Shown here: in pieces, positions 7,473 through 17,200 of the stretch
Numbering within the stretch: position 1 is the stretch's first letter
Layout: the number at the start of each line of letters is the position of its first letter
NCBI RefSeq assembly: GCF_008634025.1
Contig: NZ_PDCM01000001.1
Coordinates: 3,194,501 to 3,258,500, forward strand
DNA: 64,000 bases
Reading direction: 5' to 3'
Source of the DNA: Streptomyces albofaciens JCM 4342
Lineage (GTDB): Bacteria; Actinomycetota; Actinomycetes; Streptomycetales; Streptomycetaceae
Program-made: the position numbers and the translations under genes
Notes under the pieces: generated by a model
The model's input: only the letters and a program-made list of their open reading frames with translations
What the model was told of the DNA's origin: nothing
Database searches by the model: none

Positions 7473-7995
7473 CCCATCACGTGGTTGAACTCCTGCTGAC
7501 CAAACCGGTCACGCACCGCGAACTGCGCCCAGCCTGCCGCACCTTGCCACTCGGGACGAACAGCGACCGCACCCGGCTGATGACCGTCCACCCGGCCAAA
7601 ACGCCAGGCCGCGCCTTAAAGTCGGTTCGCCGCCGACTTCAACACGTTTCGCCTCTCGATGTCCTGACCACCCACTACCCCAGCCCCTCTGGTCAGGTCA
7701 TCCTCAACGTCGAGCTCGGCCCGGCCGTGAGAGCGCTGATCGGCCAAGCCGCGGCCGCCAGGGGAGAGCGGCCTGCCGAGTACGTCGGCCACAGCGTGAC
7801 GACGCCTTGTGCCGGAGAGAAGACGATCGCTTGCGAGCATTGGCAGCGCAGGTTGAGGGGCTTCTCGCTCACCACCGTCCGGAAGAGGTGCTGGCCTGCG
7901 CAGCCCGCACCTTGTTTCACCGCGACCCATGCGTCAGCCCGGAGGCCTGTCCACGTCTTGGCATTCATCTGAGCTGCTCACTTCCGACCGCTTAG
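7469..7995 (+). pseudogene. Hypothetical protein with single-base frameshift
   Basis: The gene starts at the ATG at 7469, overlapping the previous stop. The frame MTHHVVELLLTKPVTHRELR runs to about 7800 and then becomes non-coding in character. The frame one base over continues convincingly (DALCRREDDRLRALAAQVEG, then LLAHHRPEEVLACAARTLF) to a stop at 7995. Insertion of one base after 7800 restores a single ~175-residue protein. It is either a real inactivating deletion or a sequencing error. No slippery sequence is obvious, so programmed frameshifting seems unlikely. Family unknown. The helicase frame begins within its 3' end. Confidence 0.55.
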
Positions 7996-9476
7996 CCCAT
8001 CACTCCTCGGAGCCCTTGTTGCACACGCCCACCGATGAACAGGAACGCGCCATCGAGGTCCTCCGCGACGGCCGCCACCTCGTGCTGCAGGCCGGCGCTG
8101 GAACAGGTAAGACCAGCACACTGGGCCTGCTCGCTGCGAGCACCGAACGCCGCGGCCGCTATCTCGCTTTCAACAAGGACATCGCACACGACGCCTCGAC
8201 CCGATTCCCTCGGTCCGTTGTGTGCAAGACCGCCCATGCCACTGCCTACGCCGCCTTCGGTCACCGCTACGCCCGCCGCCTCAACAGCCCGCGTCAACCA
8301 GCATGGAGGATCGGGCAAGCCCTCGGGATCACCGCTCCGGTCCGCATCGGGGGCCACGAAATCAGCCACCGAGCCCTGTCGCACAGCGTCCTGCGCACCG
8401 TGACCCGCTTCTGCCAATCAGCCGATCGATCTCTGGCGCCTCACCACGTTCCGACACTGCGCGGCCTCGGAACACACGTTGAGCACGCCCAGCTCGCCGA
8501 GGCGGTTATGCCCTTCGCCCAGAAGGCCTGGGGCGATCTGCAGGATGCCGAGCAGGGCGTGGTTCGCTTCGATCACGACCACTACCTGAAGATGTGGGCC
8601 CTGACAGAACCGAAGATCGACGCAGACTTCCTCTTCCTCGACGAGGCACAAGACACCAATCCAGTCCTGGAACAGGTCTTCACCGCACAGCGTGCACACG
8701 CCCAGTTGGTCATGGTCGGTGACTCCGCCCAGGCCATCTACGGCTGGCGCGGAGCCCGAGACGTGATGACAGGCTTCGACGCCACCCACCTGACCCTGAC
8801 CCGCTCGTTTCGCTTCGGCCCGCTCCTTGCAGAACAGGCCAACCTGTGGCTCGCGCTCACCGAGGTGCCCATCCGGCTGACGGGCACCGACTCGATCACC
8901 ACAGAAGTTGGCCTGGTCAGCTCTCCGGACGCTGTTCTGTGTCGTACCAACATCGGGGCCATGGCGGAGGTCATGAGGCTGCTCTCGAGCGGCCACCGCG
9001 TCGCTCTGGCCCGGGGCGGGAAAACGCTGGTTGCGCTGGCTCTTGCAGCCCGAGACCTCAAGGACGGAAGGCGCACCTCCCACCCGGAACTCGTGCTGTT
9101 CGCCTCGTGGGGTGAGTTGCAGGACTACGCCGAGCACGATCCCGCAGGTCGTGACCTGCAACCGTTCGTGGAACTCGTCGACACCTACGGTCCACAGGCC
9201 ATCATCGCTGCGATCGATGCGCTGACCGACGAGAAACGGGCCGACGTCACCGTTTCGACCGCTCACAAGGCCAAAGGCCGGGAATGGGCCAAGGTCAAGA
9301 TCGCCGATGACTTCCCGCCACCCCCGGACGCCAACCGACTCGACGACCGGGGCTGTCCGGCTCCGGAACCCGTGAGTGCAACCGATGCCCGCCTCGCTTA
9401 TGTAGCTGTAACGCGGGCCCGTCGTCACCTCGACCTCGGAGGGCTTGCATGGATCGAGAACCATGACCTGGTCTAG
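7929..9476 (+). CDS. UvrD/Rep-like superfamily 1 helicase
   Basis: The frame gives up to 515 residues. The TTG codons near 8019-8022 (LLHTPTDEQERAIEVL) are a plausible later start because the upstream part overlaps the previous gene. Superfamily 1 motifs are in order: Q-motif TDEQERAI, Walker A QAGAGTGKTS (~54-63), FLFLDEAQDTNP (motif II, ~238), MVGDSAQAIYGWRGA (motif III), LTRSFRF (IV), STAHKAKGREW (V, ~445) and YVAVTRARRHL (VI, near the end). It is shorter than housekeeping UvrD/PcrA and similar in size to helicases found in defence loci such as GajB. No GajA-like nuclease is adjacent. It follows an XRE-controlled run of unknown genes, so it is probably part of an uncharacterised mobile-element or defence module. 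Confidence 0.85.
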   Translation: MRQPGGLSTSWHSSELLTSDRLAHHSSEPLLHTPTDEQERAIEVLRDGRHLVLQAGAGTGKTSTLGLLAASTERRGRYLAFNKDIAHDASTRFPRSVVCKTAHATAYAAFGHRYARRLNSPRQPAWRIGQALGITAPVRIGGHEISHRALSHSVLRTVTRFCQSADRSLAPHHVPTLRGLGTHVEHAQLAEAVMPFAQKAWGDLQDAEQGVVRFDHDHYLKMWALTEPKIDADFLFLDEAQDTNPVLEQVFTAQRAHAQLVMVGDSAQAIYGWRGARDVMTGFDATHLTLTRSFRFGPLLAEQANLWLALTEVPIRLTGTDSITTEVGLVSSPDAVLCRTNIGAMAEVMRLLSSGHRVALARGGKTLVALALAARDLKDGRRTSHPELVLFASWGELQDYAEHDPAGRDLQPFVELVDTYGPQAIIAAIDALTDEKRADVTVSTAHKAKGREWAKVKIADDFPPPPDANRLDDRGCPAPEPVSATDARLAYVAVTRARRHLDLGGLAWIENHDLV

Positions 9477-9500
9477 TGTGATGCGCCTCAAATCGCGGAC

Positions 9501-9612
9501 TTAAGTCTCTCGCTGATTCTCGGTGGCTGGCGGAGCGACCTTGGTGGGATAGTCGGCGAGGGATTTCAGGATCTCGTCCGCGGTCTTGGTCCAGGTGAAG
9601 GGCCTGCGGTTC
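9501..9612 (-). pseudogene. IS630-type transposase 3' fragment
   Basis: The minus strand encodes RPFTWTKTADEILKSLADYP followed by a short tail and stop. This is the typical C-terminus of Streptomyces IS630-family transposases (PF.WTKTADEI). Upstream the frame joins an unrelated hydrophobic segment (around 9650-9770: LGTLALIATLSLVITAAP), so only about 35 codons of the transposase remain. The fragment begins about 25 bp after the helicase stop. It marks an old insertion boundary. Confidence 0.6.
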
Positions 9613-9943
9613 TCGCAGGGTCTGTGCGCCGCGTCCGTGCGGCAGGCGGAGCTGGGGATTGTCGATGCTGCGGCGCTCCCCACGATCACCCCGCCGACGA
9701 ACAACCACCCGTTCGGCGCTGCTGTGATCACTAGCGAGAGAGTCGCGATCAGCGCCAAGGTCCCGAGCACCAGTCCGAGCCCGCTCCAGTCCGGATTGGC
9801 TGCCGTGTGACGAACGGGGTCGTCAGGCTTCGGGCAGCCGCTCGGCGATCACGCAGCACTATGTGTCGTCCATCTACAGCCAGGGCACCGACGGCTATTA
9901 CACCGTCGAGTTCAGTGTGAAGCACCGCTGAGAGGACCACGTC
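9613..9943. other. Junction debris between IS fragments
   Basis: This stretch contains a short minus-strand hydrophobic frame fused to the IS630 fragment. On the plus strand it has the 3' end of an unrecognised frame finishing YVSSIYSQGTDGYYTVEFSV and a stop at 9929-9931. The latter has coding character and ends 12 bp before the next small gene. It may be the tail of a lost gene, for instance one whose 5' end was removed by insertion-sequence activity. Confidence 0.35.
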
Positions 9944-10123
9944 ATGTACCTCCAGCTGGAGTTGGATGCTGACACCAAGGAGCTGGGCAGAGGCGGTCTC
10001 GAAGAACTGCGGAGCCACCTGGAGCCGGTGACGGAACGGGTGCGGGAGGCCGGCCCCTACCCGCTCGACGGCGACTGGAGCGTCCACTGGACACGCTGCC
10101 GCGTGCCTCTGACCGAGCTGTGA
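9944..10123 (+). CDS. Small acidic protein, 59 residues
   Basis: The ATG at 9944 is preceded by AGAGGA at good distance. The product is 59 residues (MYLQLELDADTKELGRGGLE ... RCRVPLTEL) with a balanced charged helix and strong third-position G/C bias. It directly follows the stop of an unrecognised truncated frame (9931), suggesting a former two-gene pair such as a toxin tail and its immunity protein. That is only a guess from the arrangement. No family is recognised. Confidence 0.45.
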   Translation: MYLQLELDADTKELGRGGLEELRSHLEPVTERVREAGPYPLDGDWSVHWTRCRVPLTEL

Positions 10124-10289
10124 CCGACTGACGGCCCCAGGCTGCCCGTGCCCTGTGCCCTGTTGTTTCCGTCCAGCCGAAGGGCGGAGAGCGAGCAACT
10201 GCCGCCGGAGTCCATACGGGTGCAGGGTCCTGGGACAGCACTACCACCCACAGTTCGTCCTCTCGCCAGGATGACAGCGCCATCACCGT

Positions 10290-10810
10290 GAGCCTGGCGA
10301 AGAGAAGATGCTGCTCGACGACGCCAGCGGAGCCGTGCCGCAAGCACAGGTCGGCTGTTCCGCCTGGCGCTTCCGCACCGGGCGACCAGCCGGGTCATAC
10401 GCCGCTACGAACGTGAGAAGCCCGGCGAGTAGGCGTATGTCAACATCGAGAAGTCCGGCAACGTACCCGATGGCGGCGGACACAGGGTCCTCGGCCGGGC
10501 AGCGAGGCTCAAGAACCGCAGGAGCGCCAGCTATAACTATGCGCACACTGCCGTCGACGACCACTTCTGTCTCACCTACAGGAAGATCGCCACCGACGAA
10601 ACGAAGGAAGCCGCCACCGACTTCCGGCAGCGGTCCCACACCCTCTTCGCTCAGGCCGGGATCACCGGCGAGCGGGTACTGACCGACAACGGCGCGCTTG
10701 TTACCGCTCAGGCGACTGGCGCAACGCCCTGCCAACGCGGCCTGGATCACCCCGCAAGCACACCCCGACCTACCGGCCGCAGACCAACGGCGAGGTCGAT
10801 ATCTGGGCGC
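10290..10810 (+). pseudogene. Degenerate IS481-family transposase
   Basis: Pieces of an IS481-type integrase are readable in shifting frames: SRVIRRYEREKPGE, a stop, AYVNIEKSGNVPDGGGHRVL, then HTAVDDHFCLTYRKIATDET, FAQAGITGERVLTDNGA and, after another shift, HTPTYRPQTNGEV. These match the family's RYERxxPGE...HVDVKKLGNIPDGGG and AVDDHSRLAY...VLTDNG...YRPQTNG landmarks. An in-frame TAG (after PGE, near 10432) and at least one later shift make it non-functional. It lies immediately upstream of the DISARM operon and shows that this stretch has been repeatedly invaded. Confidence 0.75.
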
Positions 10811-10895
10811 GTGGTTCACCGGCTCGTCGAAGAAGGCGGAGCGCCGGTCTGCCGGCGCTGTATCGATTCTGCTCGTCGAAAAGGTGCACGGGGCA

Positions 10896-10923
10896 TCGAC
10901 AAAGCGCCAACTTTGCATAAGAT
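10896..10923 (+). promoter_or_regulatory. Possible DISARM promoter
   Basis: TCGACA (10896-10901) and TAAGAT (10918-10923) are separated by 16 bp about 83 bp before the drmD ATG, in a locally AT-rich patch. Similarity to the -35/-10 consensus is modest. This is the only candidate I could see between the IS481 debris and drmD. Confidence 0.3.
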
Positions 10924-11006
10924 CTCCACTGCATCCTCTCGGAATGGGCACTGTGATGGTCCGTCACAGCTGTGGGGGAGGGGGATTCGAGGGGTAGGGG
11001 GCAGAT

Positions 11007-14000
11007 ATGCCTGATCTTGCTGTGTCCGACAGGGTGGGGGCTCCGGCGCCGGGCCAGTTGGTGACAGTTCGGAACCGGCAGTGGATCGTGTCGGGTGTGC
11101 TGGCGGGCACAGTCGCCTCCAGCGATCCGACCGGGTCGTTCACGACACCGCCCCAGCATGTGGTGAGCCTGGTGTCCATAGAGGACGACGCTCGCGACGA
11201 GGAGTTGCGGGTCGTGTGGGAGCTGGAGTACGGCGCTGTCGCGCACGACCAGCACTCCCTGCCGACCCCTGAGCGTGGCTTTGACGAGCCGCAGCGGCTG
11301 GATGCCTTTTTGGACGCAGTGCGCTGGGGAGCGGTCGCCTCGGCGGACCGCACCGCGCTGCAGGCACCGTTCCGTTCGGGTGTCCAGATCGAGGAATACC
11401 AGCTGGATCCAGTGGTGCGGGCACTGTCGATGCCGCGTACCAACCTGCTGGTCGCCGACGACGTCGGCTTGGGCAAGACGATCGAAGCCGGACTGGTGGC
11501 GCAGGAGCTGATGTTGCGCCACCGGGCTCGGACGATGCTGGTGGTGTGCCCGGCCGGCCTGACGGTGCAGTGGCGCGATGAGATGCGTGACAAGTTCGGC
11601 CTGGACTTCCGCATAGTCGATACGAAGCTGCTGAAGGAACTGCGCCGCTCCCGGGGCTTGTACGCGAACCCATGGACGCACTATCCGCGGCTGATCGTCA
11701 GTGTGGACTGGCTCAAGCGGGAGCGGCCGATGCGCCTGCTGCGCGAGGTCCTGCCCACTGTGCCGAGCTATCCGCGCGCCTTCGATCTGCTGATCGTGGA
11801 CGAGGTGCACACCTGTGCGCCCTCGGGCAACGGCCGCTACGCGGTGGACTCCCAGCGCACTCAGGCCATCCGCGCGCTGGCCCCGCACTGCGAGCACCGT
11901 CTGTTCTTGTCGGCCACCCCTCACAACGGCTACCTGGAGTCCTTTACTGCGCTGCTGGAGCTGCTGGACGATCAGCGCTTCGCCCGTGGAGTCAAGCCGA
12001 ACCCGGAGCAGCTCGCGCGGGTGATGGTGCGCCGCCTCAAGCGGGACCTGCCGCCCCGCTGGGACGGCACCCCACGTTTTCCCAAGCGCGTACTGCAGGA
12101 ACTGCCGGTCCACTACGACGAGGCCGAGCGTGAGGCGCACCGCATGCTCTCCGTCTATGCGGCCAGCCGCCGCCGGGCGGCCGGCCAGACAGCGCAGCGC
12201 ACCGCGGCGGACTTCGTCACCACGCTGCTGAAAAAGCGCCTGTTCTCCTCACCGAAGGCGTTCGCCGAAACGGTGGACACGCACCTGGCGACGATGGAGG
12301 CCCGCGCCACGGGCCCCTTCGAGCCGGACGCGAAGGCGGGGGCGGTCGGAGAGGCGGGCAGTCGTGTGCTGCGGCCACTGATCGACCGGCTTGAGGAGAC
12401 CGCGGGCGACGATGAGGCCTTCGCCCCGGCCGCCACTCAGGCGCTCACCGCCGTCCGCGAAGTCGCGCCGCCGTTGTCGGACGAGGAACGCCGGTTGTTG
12501 CAGCAGCTGCGTTCCTGGGCTCGAGATGCGCAGGATCGGGCGGACGGCAAGTTCCGCGCGTTCACCGACTGGCTCGACCCGATCGTCCGCCCCAATGGCC
12601 AGTGGTCCGACCAGCGCGTCATCGTCTTCACCGAGTACCGCGACACTCAGCGCTGGCTGTACGAGCGGCTGATCGCCGCCGGCGTGCCGACCGAGCGGAT
12701 CGCCCAGCTGCACGGCGGCCAGGACGAAAAAGAGCGGGAGCACGTCAAGAACGTCTTCCAGGAGTCCCCCGACCTGCCCGGCGGCGAGCCGCGCATCCTG
12801 CTAGCCACGGACGCGGCCAGCGAGGGCATCAACCTGCAGCGCTACTGCCACCGGCTGCTGCACTGGGAGATCCCGTGGAACCCCAACCGGCTCGAGCAGC
12901 GCAACGGCCGCATCGACCGGCACGGCCAGCACGCCGCCCGGGTGGAGGTCTACCACTTCGTGCCCGCCGGCTGGGAGAAGGCCGAGGCGGACCCCGACGC
13001 CTTCGCCGAGGGCACCCTGGAGAACGAGCTCTACTTCCTGCACCACGCGGCGCACAAGGTCGACCAGATCCGTGAGGACCTCGGCAGCGCCGGCGAGGTG
13101 ATCGCCGCCCAGGTAGAGCAGAAGATGCTGGGCAAGCGCACCGACTGGCAGACCGCGGACGCGGAGATCACCCGCCGCTCCGGCCGGGCCGTACTGAAGA
13201 TTGAACGCGACCTTGCCCGAGATCTCGAGCGACTCACCGAAACCCTCTCCAGCAGCCGCACCGACCTCAACCTCTCACCGGCCACGCTCGAGCGGGTGGT
13301 GCGCACCGGCCTGGCCCTGGCCCACGGCAAGGATCTCCTCACCGCCGAGCCGCCCCAGGGGATGCGGGCCGCGTGCTTCCGCCTTCCGCAGTTGCCCGGC
13401 GCCTGGGCCGAGGCCCGCAACGACGGTCTGTACCATCCGGTCACCGGCGTCGAGCGGCTCGTCACCTTCGACGGCGACGCCGCCGCCGACCGCACCGACG
13501 TGGTACTGCTCCACCTTGGCCACCGGCTGGTGCAGATGTGCCTGCGCCTGCTGCGCGCCGAGATATGGGCCGGCGGTGCCGCAGCGAAGCTCTCCCGCGT
13601 CACCGCCCGCCTGGTTCCCGGCGACGTCCTGCGCGCCCCTGCCGTCATCGCCCACGGTCGCGTCGTCGTCACCGGGGCCGAAGGCACCCGCCTGCACGAG
13701 GAGATCGTCACCGCAGGCGGACTGATCGAAGGCGGCAAGCTGACCCGCGCCAAGGAGACGGACCTGGCCGCCTGGCTCGCCGCCGCCACCGAGGAACTGC
13801 CCGCCACCGCCTTCCTCGACCGCCTCACCACTCTGTGGCCTGATCTGCAAGAGTCCTTGAGCCGGGCCCTCAAGGTGCGCGCCGACCAGCGGGCCCGCAG
13901 CCTGGGTGGCCTGCTCGAGCGCCGCTGCGACGAGGAAGTCGCCGGCATCGAAACGATCCTGGCGGACCTGGAGCACTCCATCCGAGGTGCCCTGAACGAT

Positions 14001-14222
14001 CACGCCCACTGGGAGCAGGCCAGCCTCTTCGAGGTCGTAGCGGAGGCCAACCAGCTCCGCAAGGACCGCGCCGCCCTCGCCGAACGGCTCGAGGCCATCC
14101 CCGGCATGCGGGAGCAGGAGACCGCGGCGCTGCGCCGCCGCTACGCCGACCCCACCGCTCGCTACTTCCCCGCCGCCGTCACCTTCCTGGTCCCCTCCGC
14201 GCTGTCCCGAGGTGCACGCTGA
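11007..14222 (+). CDS. drmD: DISARM SNF2-like helicase DrmD
   Basis: The 1071-residue product starts at an ATG after GGGGG. SNF2/DEAD motors are clear: Walker A DDVGLGKTIEAG (~150-161), VDEVH (~264-268), FLSATPHNGY (~300), and C-terminal motifs ILLATDAASEGINLQ and PWNPNRLEQRNGRIDRHGQ (~600-640). DrmD distinguishes class 1 DISARM, where it replaces the DrmE of class 2. DISARM restricts incoming phage DNA with the help of a methylase that marks self DNA. The stop overlaps the next start (TGATG), tying it to drmMI. Length and motifs suggest an intact protein. The last ~400 residues are helical and have no motif I recognise. Confidence 0.9.
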   Translation: MPDLAVSDRVGAPAPGQLVTVRNRQWIVSGVLAGTVASSDPTGSFTTPPQHVVSLVSIEDDARDEELRVVWELEYGAVAHDQHSLPTPERGFDEPQRLDAFLDAVRWGAVASADRTALQAPFRSGVQIEEYQLDPVVRALSMPRTNLLVADDVGLGKTIEAGLVAQELMLRHRARTMLVVCPAGLTVQWRDEMRDKFGLDFRIVDTKLLKELRRSRGLYANPWTHYPRLIVSVDWLKRERPMRLLREVLPTVPSYPRAFDLLIVDEVHTCAPSGNGRYAVDSQRTQAIRALAPHCEHRLFLSATPHNGYLESFTALLELLDDQRFARGVKPNPEQLARVMVRRLKRDLPPRWDGTPRFPKRVLQELPVHYDEAEREAHRMLSVYAASRRRAAGQTAQRTAADFVTTLLKKRLFSSPKAFAETVDTHLATMEARATGPFEPDAKAGAVGEAGSRVLRPLIDRLEETAGDDEAFAPAATQALTAVREVAPPLSDEERRLLQQLRSWARDAQDRADGKFRAFTDWLDPIVRPNGQWSDQRVIVFTEYRDTQRWLYERLIAAGVPTERIAQLHGGQDEKEREHVKNVFQESPDLPGGEPRILLATDAASEGINLQRYCHRLLHWEIPWNPNRLEQRNGRIDRHGQHAARVEVYHFVPAGWEKAEADPDAFAEGTLENELYFLHHAAHKVDQIREDLGSAGEVIAAQVEQKMLGKRTDWQTADAEITRRSGRAVLKIERDLARDLERLTETLSSSRTDLNLSPATLERVVRTGLALAHGKDLLTAEPPQGMRAACFRLPQLPGAWAEARNDGLYHPVTGVERLVTFDGDAAADRTDVVLLHLGHRLVQMCLRLLRAEIWAGGAAAKLSRVTARLVPGDVLRAPAVIAHGRVVVTGAEGTRLHEEIVTAGGLIEGGKLTRAKETDLAAWLAAATEELPATAFLDRLTTLWPDLQESLSRALKVRADQRARSLGGLLERRCDEEVAGIETILADLEHSIRGALNDHAHWEQASLFEVVAEANQLRKDRAALAERLEAIPGMREQETAALRRRYADPTARYFPAAVTFLVPSALSRGAR

Positions 14223-17200
14223 TGCCACGCCCCAAGAAGCCCACCGGTTCCACTCCGGCACATCAGCACGCCGACTGGCTGCGCCTGCTCCCCGCCGACG
14301 GCCCGTTCCTCGCGCTGCCCGTACTCACCGACGTCTTCCAGCACGGGCTGGACCTCGTCCCGGACGAGACCGTGGACCGCCTCAGGCAGGGATGGGCCGA
14401 GGTCAACGCGGCCCCCGACCTCCTCGCCCCTGCCTGGTCCGAGCTGATCCTGCGCGAAGTGCTCTCCTACAGCGGCCCCCTCCTGGCCGAAGGCGCTGCC
14501 GTCCCCACAGAGTTCACAACCGCACCGGCCGGTGCCGGCAGCCTGCGCCAGGACGCCGTCGCACTCGGACCCGACGGTAAGGGCGGGCGGGCCGCCCGCA
14601 TGCTCCTCTATCGTCGCCCCTGGCAGGAGCGCCTCACCCGCGCATCTCAGGGCGAGCCGTCCGCTCTCGAGCATGCCGCCGAGACATGCCGCCGCACCGA
14701 CGTCCCCCTCGCCCTGGTCACCAACGGTCGCCTGTGGGTCCTGGTCCACGCCCGCCGCGGCGAACCCACCACCCAGGCTACCTTCGACGCCGACATGTGG
14801 CTGGAGGAGCGGCTGCTGCTGCGTGCCTTCGCCACCCTGCTCGGCGCCCAGCGAGTCCTGCCGCCCGCCGCCGGCCCGGACGGGACGCCCACCACCAGCC
14901 TGGCCGCCCTCTTCCAGCGCAGCGCCGATGCCCATGCTCAGGTCACCGACACTCTCGGGCGGCAGGTCCGCGCCGCCGTTGACCTCCTCATCGGCGAGCT
15001 CTCCCGCCTGGACCGCGAATCCGGTGGAGAGTTGCTGGAGCAGGTCGCGCCGCGGGACGTCTACCGGGCCGCACTGACCATGATGATGCGCCTGGTCTTC
15101 CTGTTCTACGCCGAAGAACAGCGCCTGTTGCCCATCGAATCCGAGCTCTACGCCGACGCCTACGCCGTCTCCACTCTCCATCGCCGTCTGGAAGACGAGC
15201 GCAGCCTGTACGGCGACGAGATCGGCGACCGCCGCTCCGCCGCCTGGCCCCGCCTGCTCGCCACCTGCACCGCTCTACATGGCGGCAGCGAACACCCCGA
15301 CCTGCGCATCCCCGCCTACGGCGGCTCCCTCTTCGATCCCGAACGCTTCCCCTGGCTCACCAGCACCCGCGTCAGCGACCGCGTCGTACGCGAAATCCTC
15401 GACGCCCTCCTGGTCCTGCGCGGCAAGCACGGCGCCGAGCAGCTCTCATACGCCGGCCTGGACGTCGAACAAATCGGCCACGTCTACGAGGGCCTGCTCG
15501 AGTTCTCCTGCCTGCGCGTCACCGAGCCCTACGTCGGCCTCGGCGGCAAGCTCGCCCCCGAACTGCCCCTCGCCGAGTTGGAACAGGCCCATGGGGAAGG
15601 GGACGAGGCGTTCGCGGAATGGCTCAAAGCCCGAGCCGGCTTCACCACGGCGACCGTGAAAAAGGCACTCACCGCCCAACCGGCCGCGGACGACCTGTCC
15701 AACCTGCACAGCGCCTGCGACAACAACGCGACCCTCGCCGAACGCATCCGCCCCTACCTCGGCCTGCTCCGCCGCGACCTGCGCGGCTGGCCCGTCGTCG
15801 GCCCCGCCGGCTCGGTCGTCCTCACCCAGGTCGGCGACCGCCGCGCCACCGGCACCCACTACACCCCGCGCACCCTCGCCGAAGAAGTCGTCGAACACAC
15901 CCTCGCCCCGCTCTGCCACGCCCCCGGACCCGCGGAAGGTGCCGAGTCGGATGCCTGGCAGGTCAAGCCCGCCGAGCAGCTGCTCGCCCTGCGCGTCGCC
16001 GACATCGCCATGGGCTCCGGCGCCTTCCTCGTCTCCGCCTGCCGCTACCTGGCCGACCGCCTCGTCAAAGCGTGGAAGCGTGACGGCCTGCCCGCCGATG
16101 TCTCCTCGCTGGTCGGTGAGGACGCCGACCGGGACGAACTGGCCCGCACTGCCCGCCGCCTGGTCGCCGACCGCTGCCTGTACGGGGTGGACCGCGACCC
16201 CATGGCCGTCGAACTGGCGAAGCTGTCGCTATGGCTGGTCACCCTGGCCAAGGACAAGCCCTTCAGCTTCCTCGACCACGCCCTGCGCCACGGGGACTCT
16301 CTTATCGGCGTCACTTCTATCGATCAAATCACCGCCTTCCACTTGAAGCCCGAGGTTGGGCGGAAGATCAACGCTCGCCTGCACGGCGACATCGAGGAGG
16401 ACACCGCCCGCATCGTCGCCCGCGCCACCGAAGTCCGCCAGGACATCGCGGCCATGCCGGTGGTGGACATCCGCCAGGCCCAGCTCAAGGCCCAGAAGCT
16501 GATGTACGCCGACGATCTAACCGACAAGCTCCGGCTCGCCGCCGACGCAGTGGTGGGCGCGGCGCTGTCCACCGCCGGGGAGAAGGCGAGTTCATACGAC
16601 GACCGGCTGACCAGCCTCTCCGAGGAAGTCCAGGCCGCACTGCGCGGCGACGACAAGGCGGAAGAGACGACGCGAGAGCGAATCGACCGATGGCTGAGGG
16701 GCCATCGGATGGAACCTATACGCCCTCTTCACTGGCCGTTGGAGTTCCCTGAGCTGTTTGGGCCAGCAGGGAGCGGGTTCGACGCCATCGTAGGGAACCC
16801 CCCATTTGTTGGCGGTAAAAAAATTTCACCGACCATGGGTGAAGACTACAGAGCTTATATGGTTGAGCGCATTGCCAGAGGTAGGCGAGGCAATGCCGAC
16901 CTATGCGCATACTTCCTGCTTCGTGACACTTCCCTGACGCCGACCGGTCGAATGGGAATCATAACCACTAATACGATCGCCCAGGGGGACACCCGTGAAG
17001 TTGGATTGGATCAAATAGTCGAACGCGGTCGAACGATATATCGTGCAGTGAAATCCCAGCCGTGGCCGGGTACCGCTGCGCTGGAAATATCGCTCCTATG
17101 GTTGGGACGATGCCATGAGAACGAGCCAGCAGTGCTCGATGACAGACGCGTACGTGGCATCACACCTGCGCTCGACGTAGTCAGTCGAGTGAGCGGAAAC

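Noticed and set aside
7780..7830. Programmed frameshift in the 7469-7995 gene
   Set aside because: No slippery heptamer or following hairpin is evident, and one missing base explains the shift.
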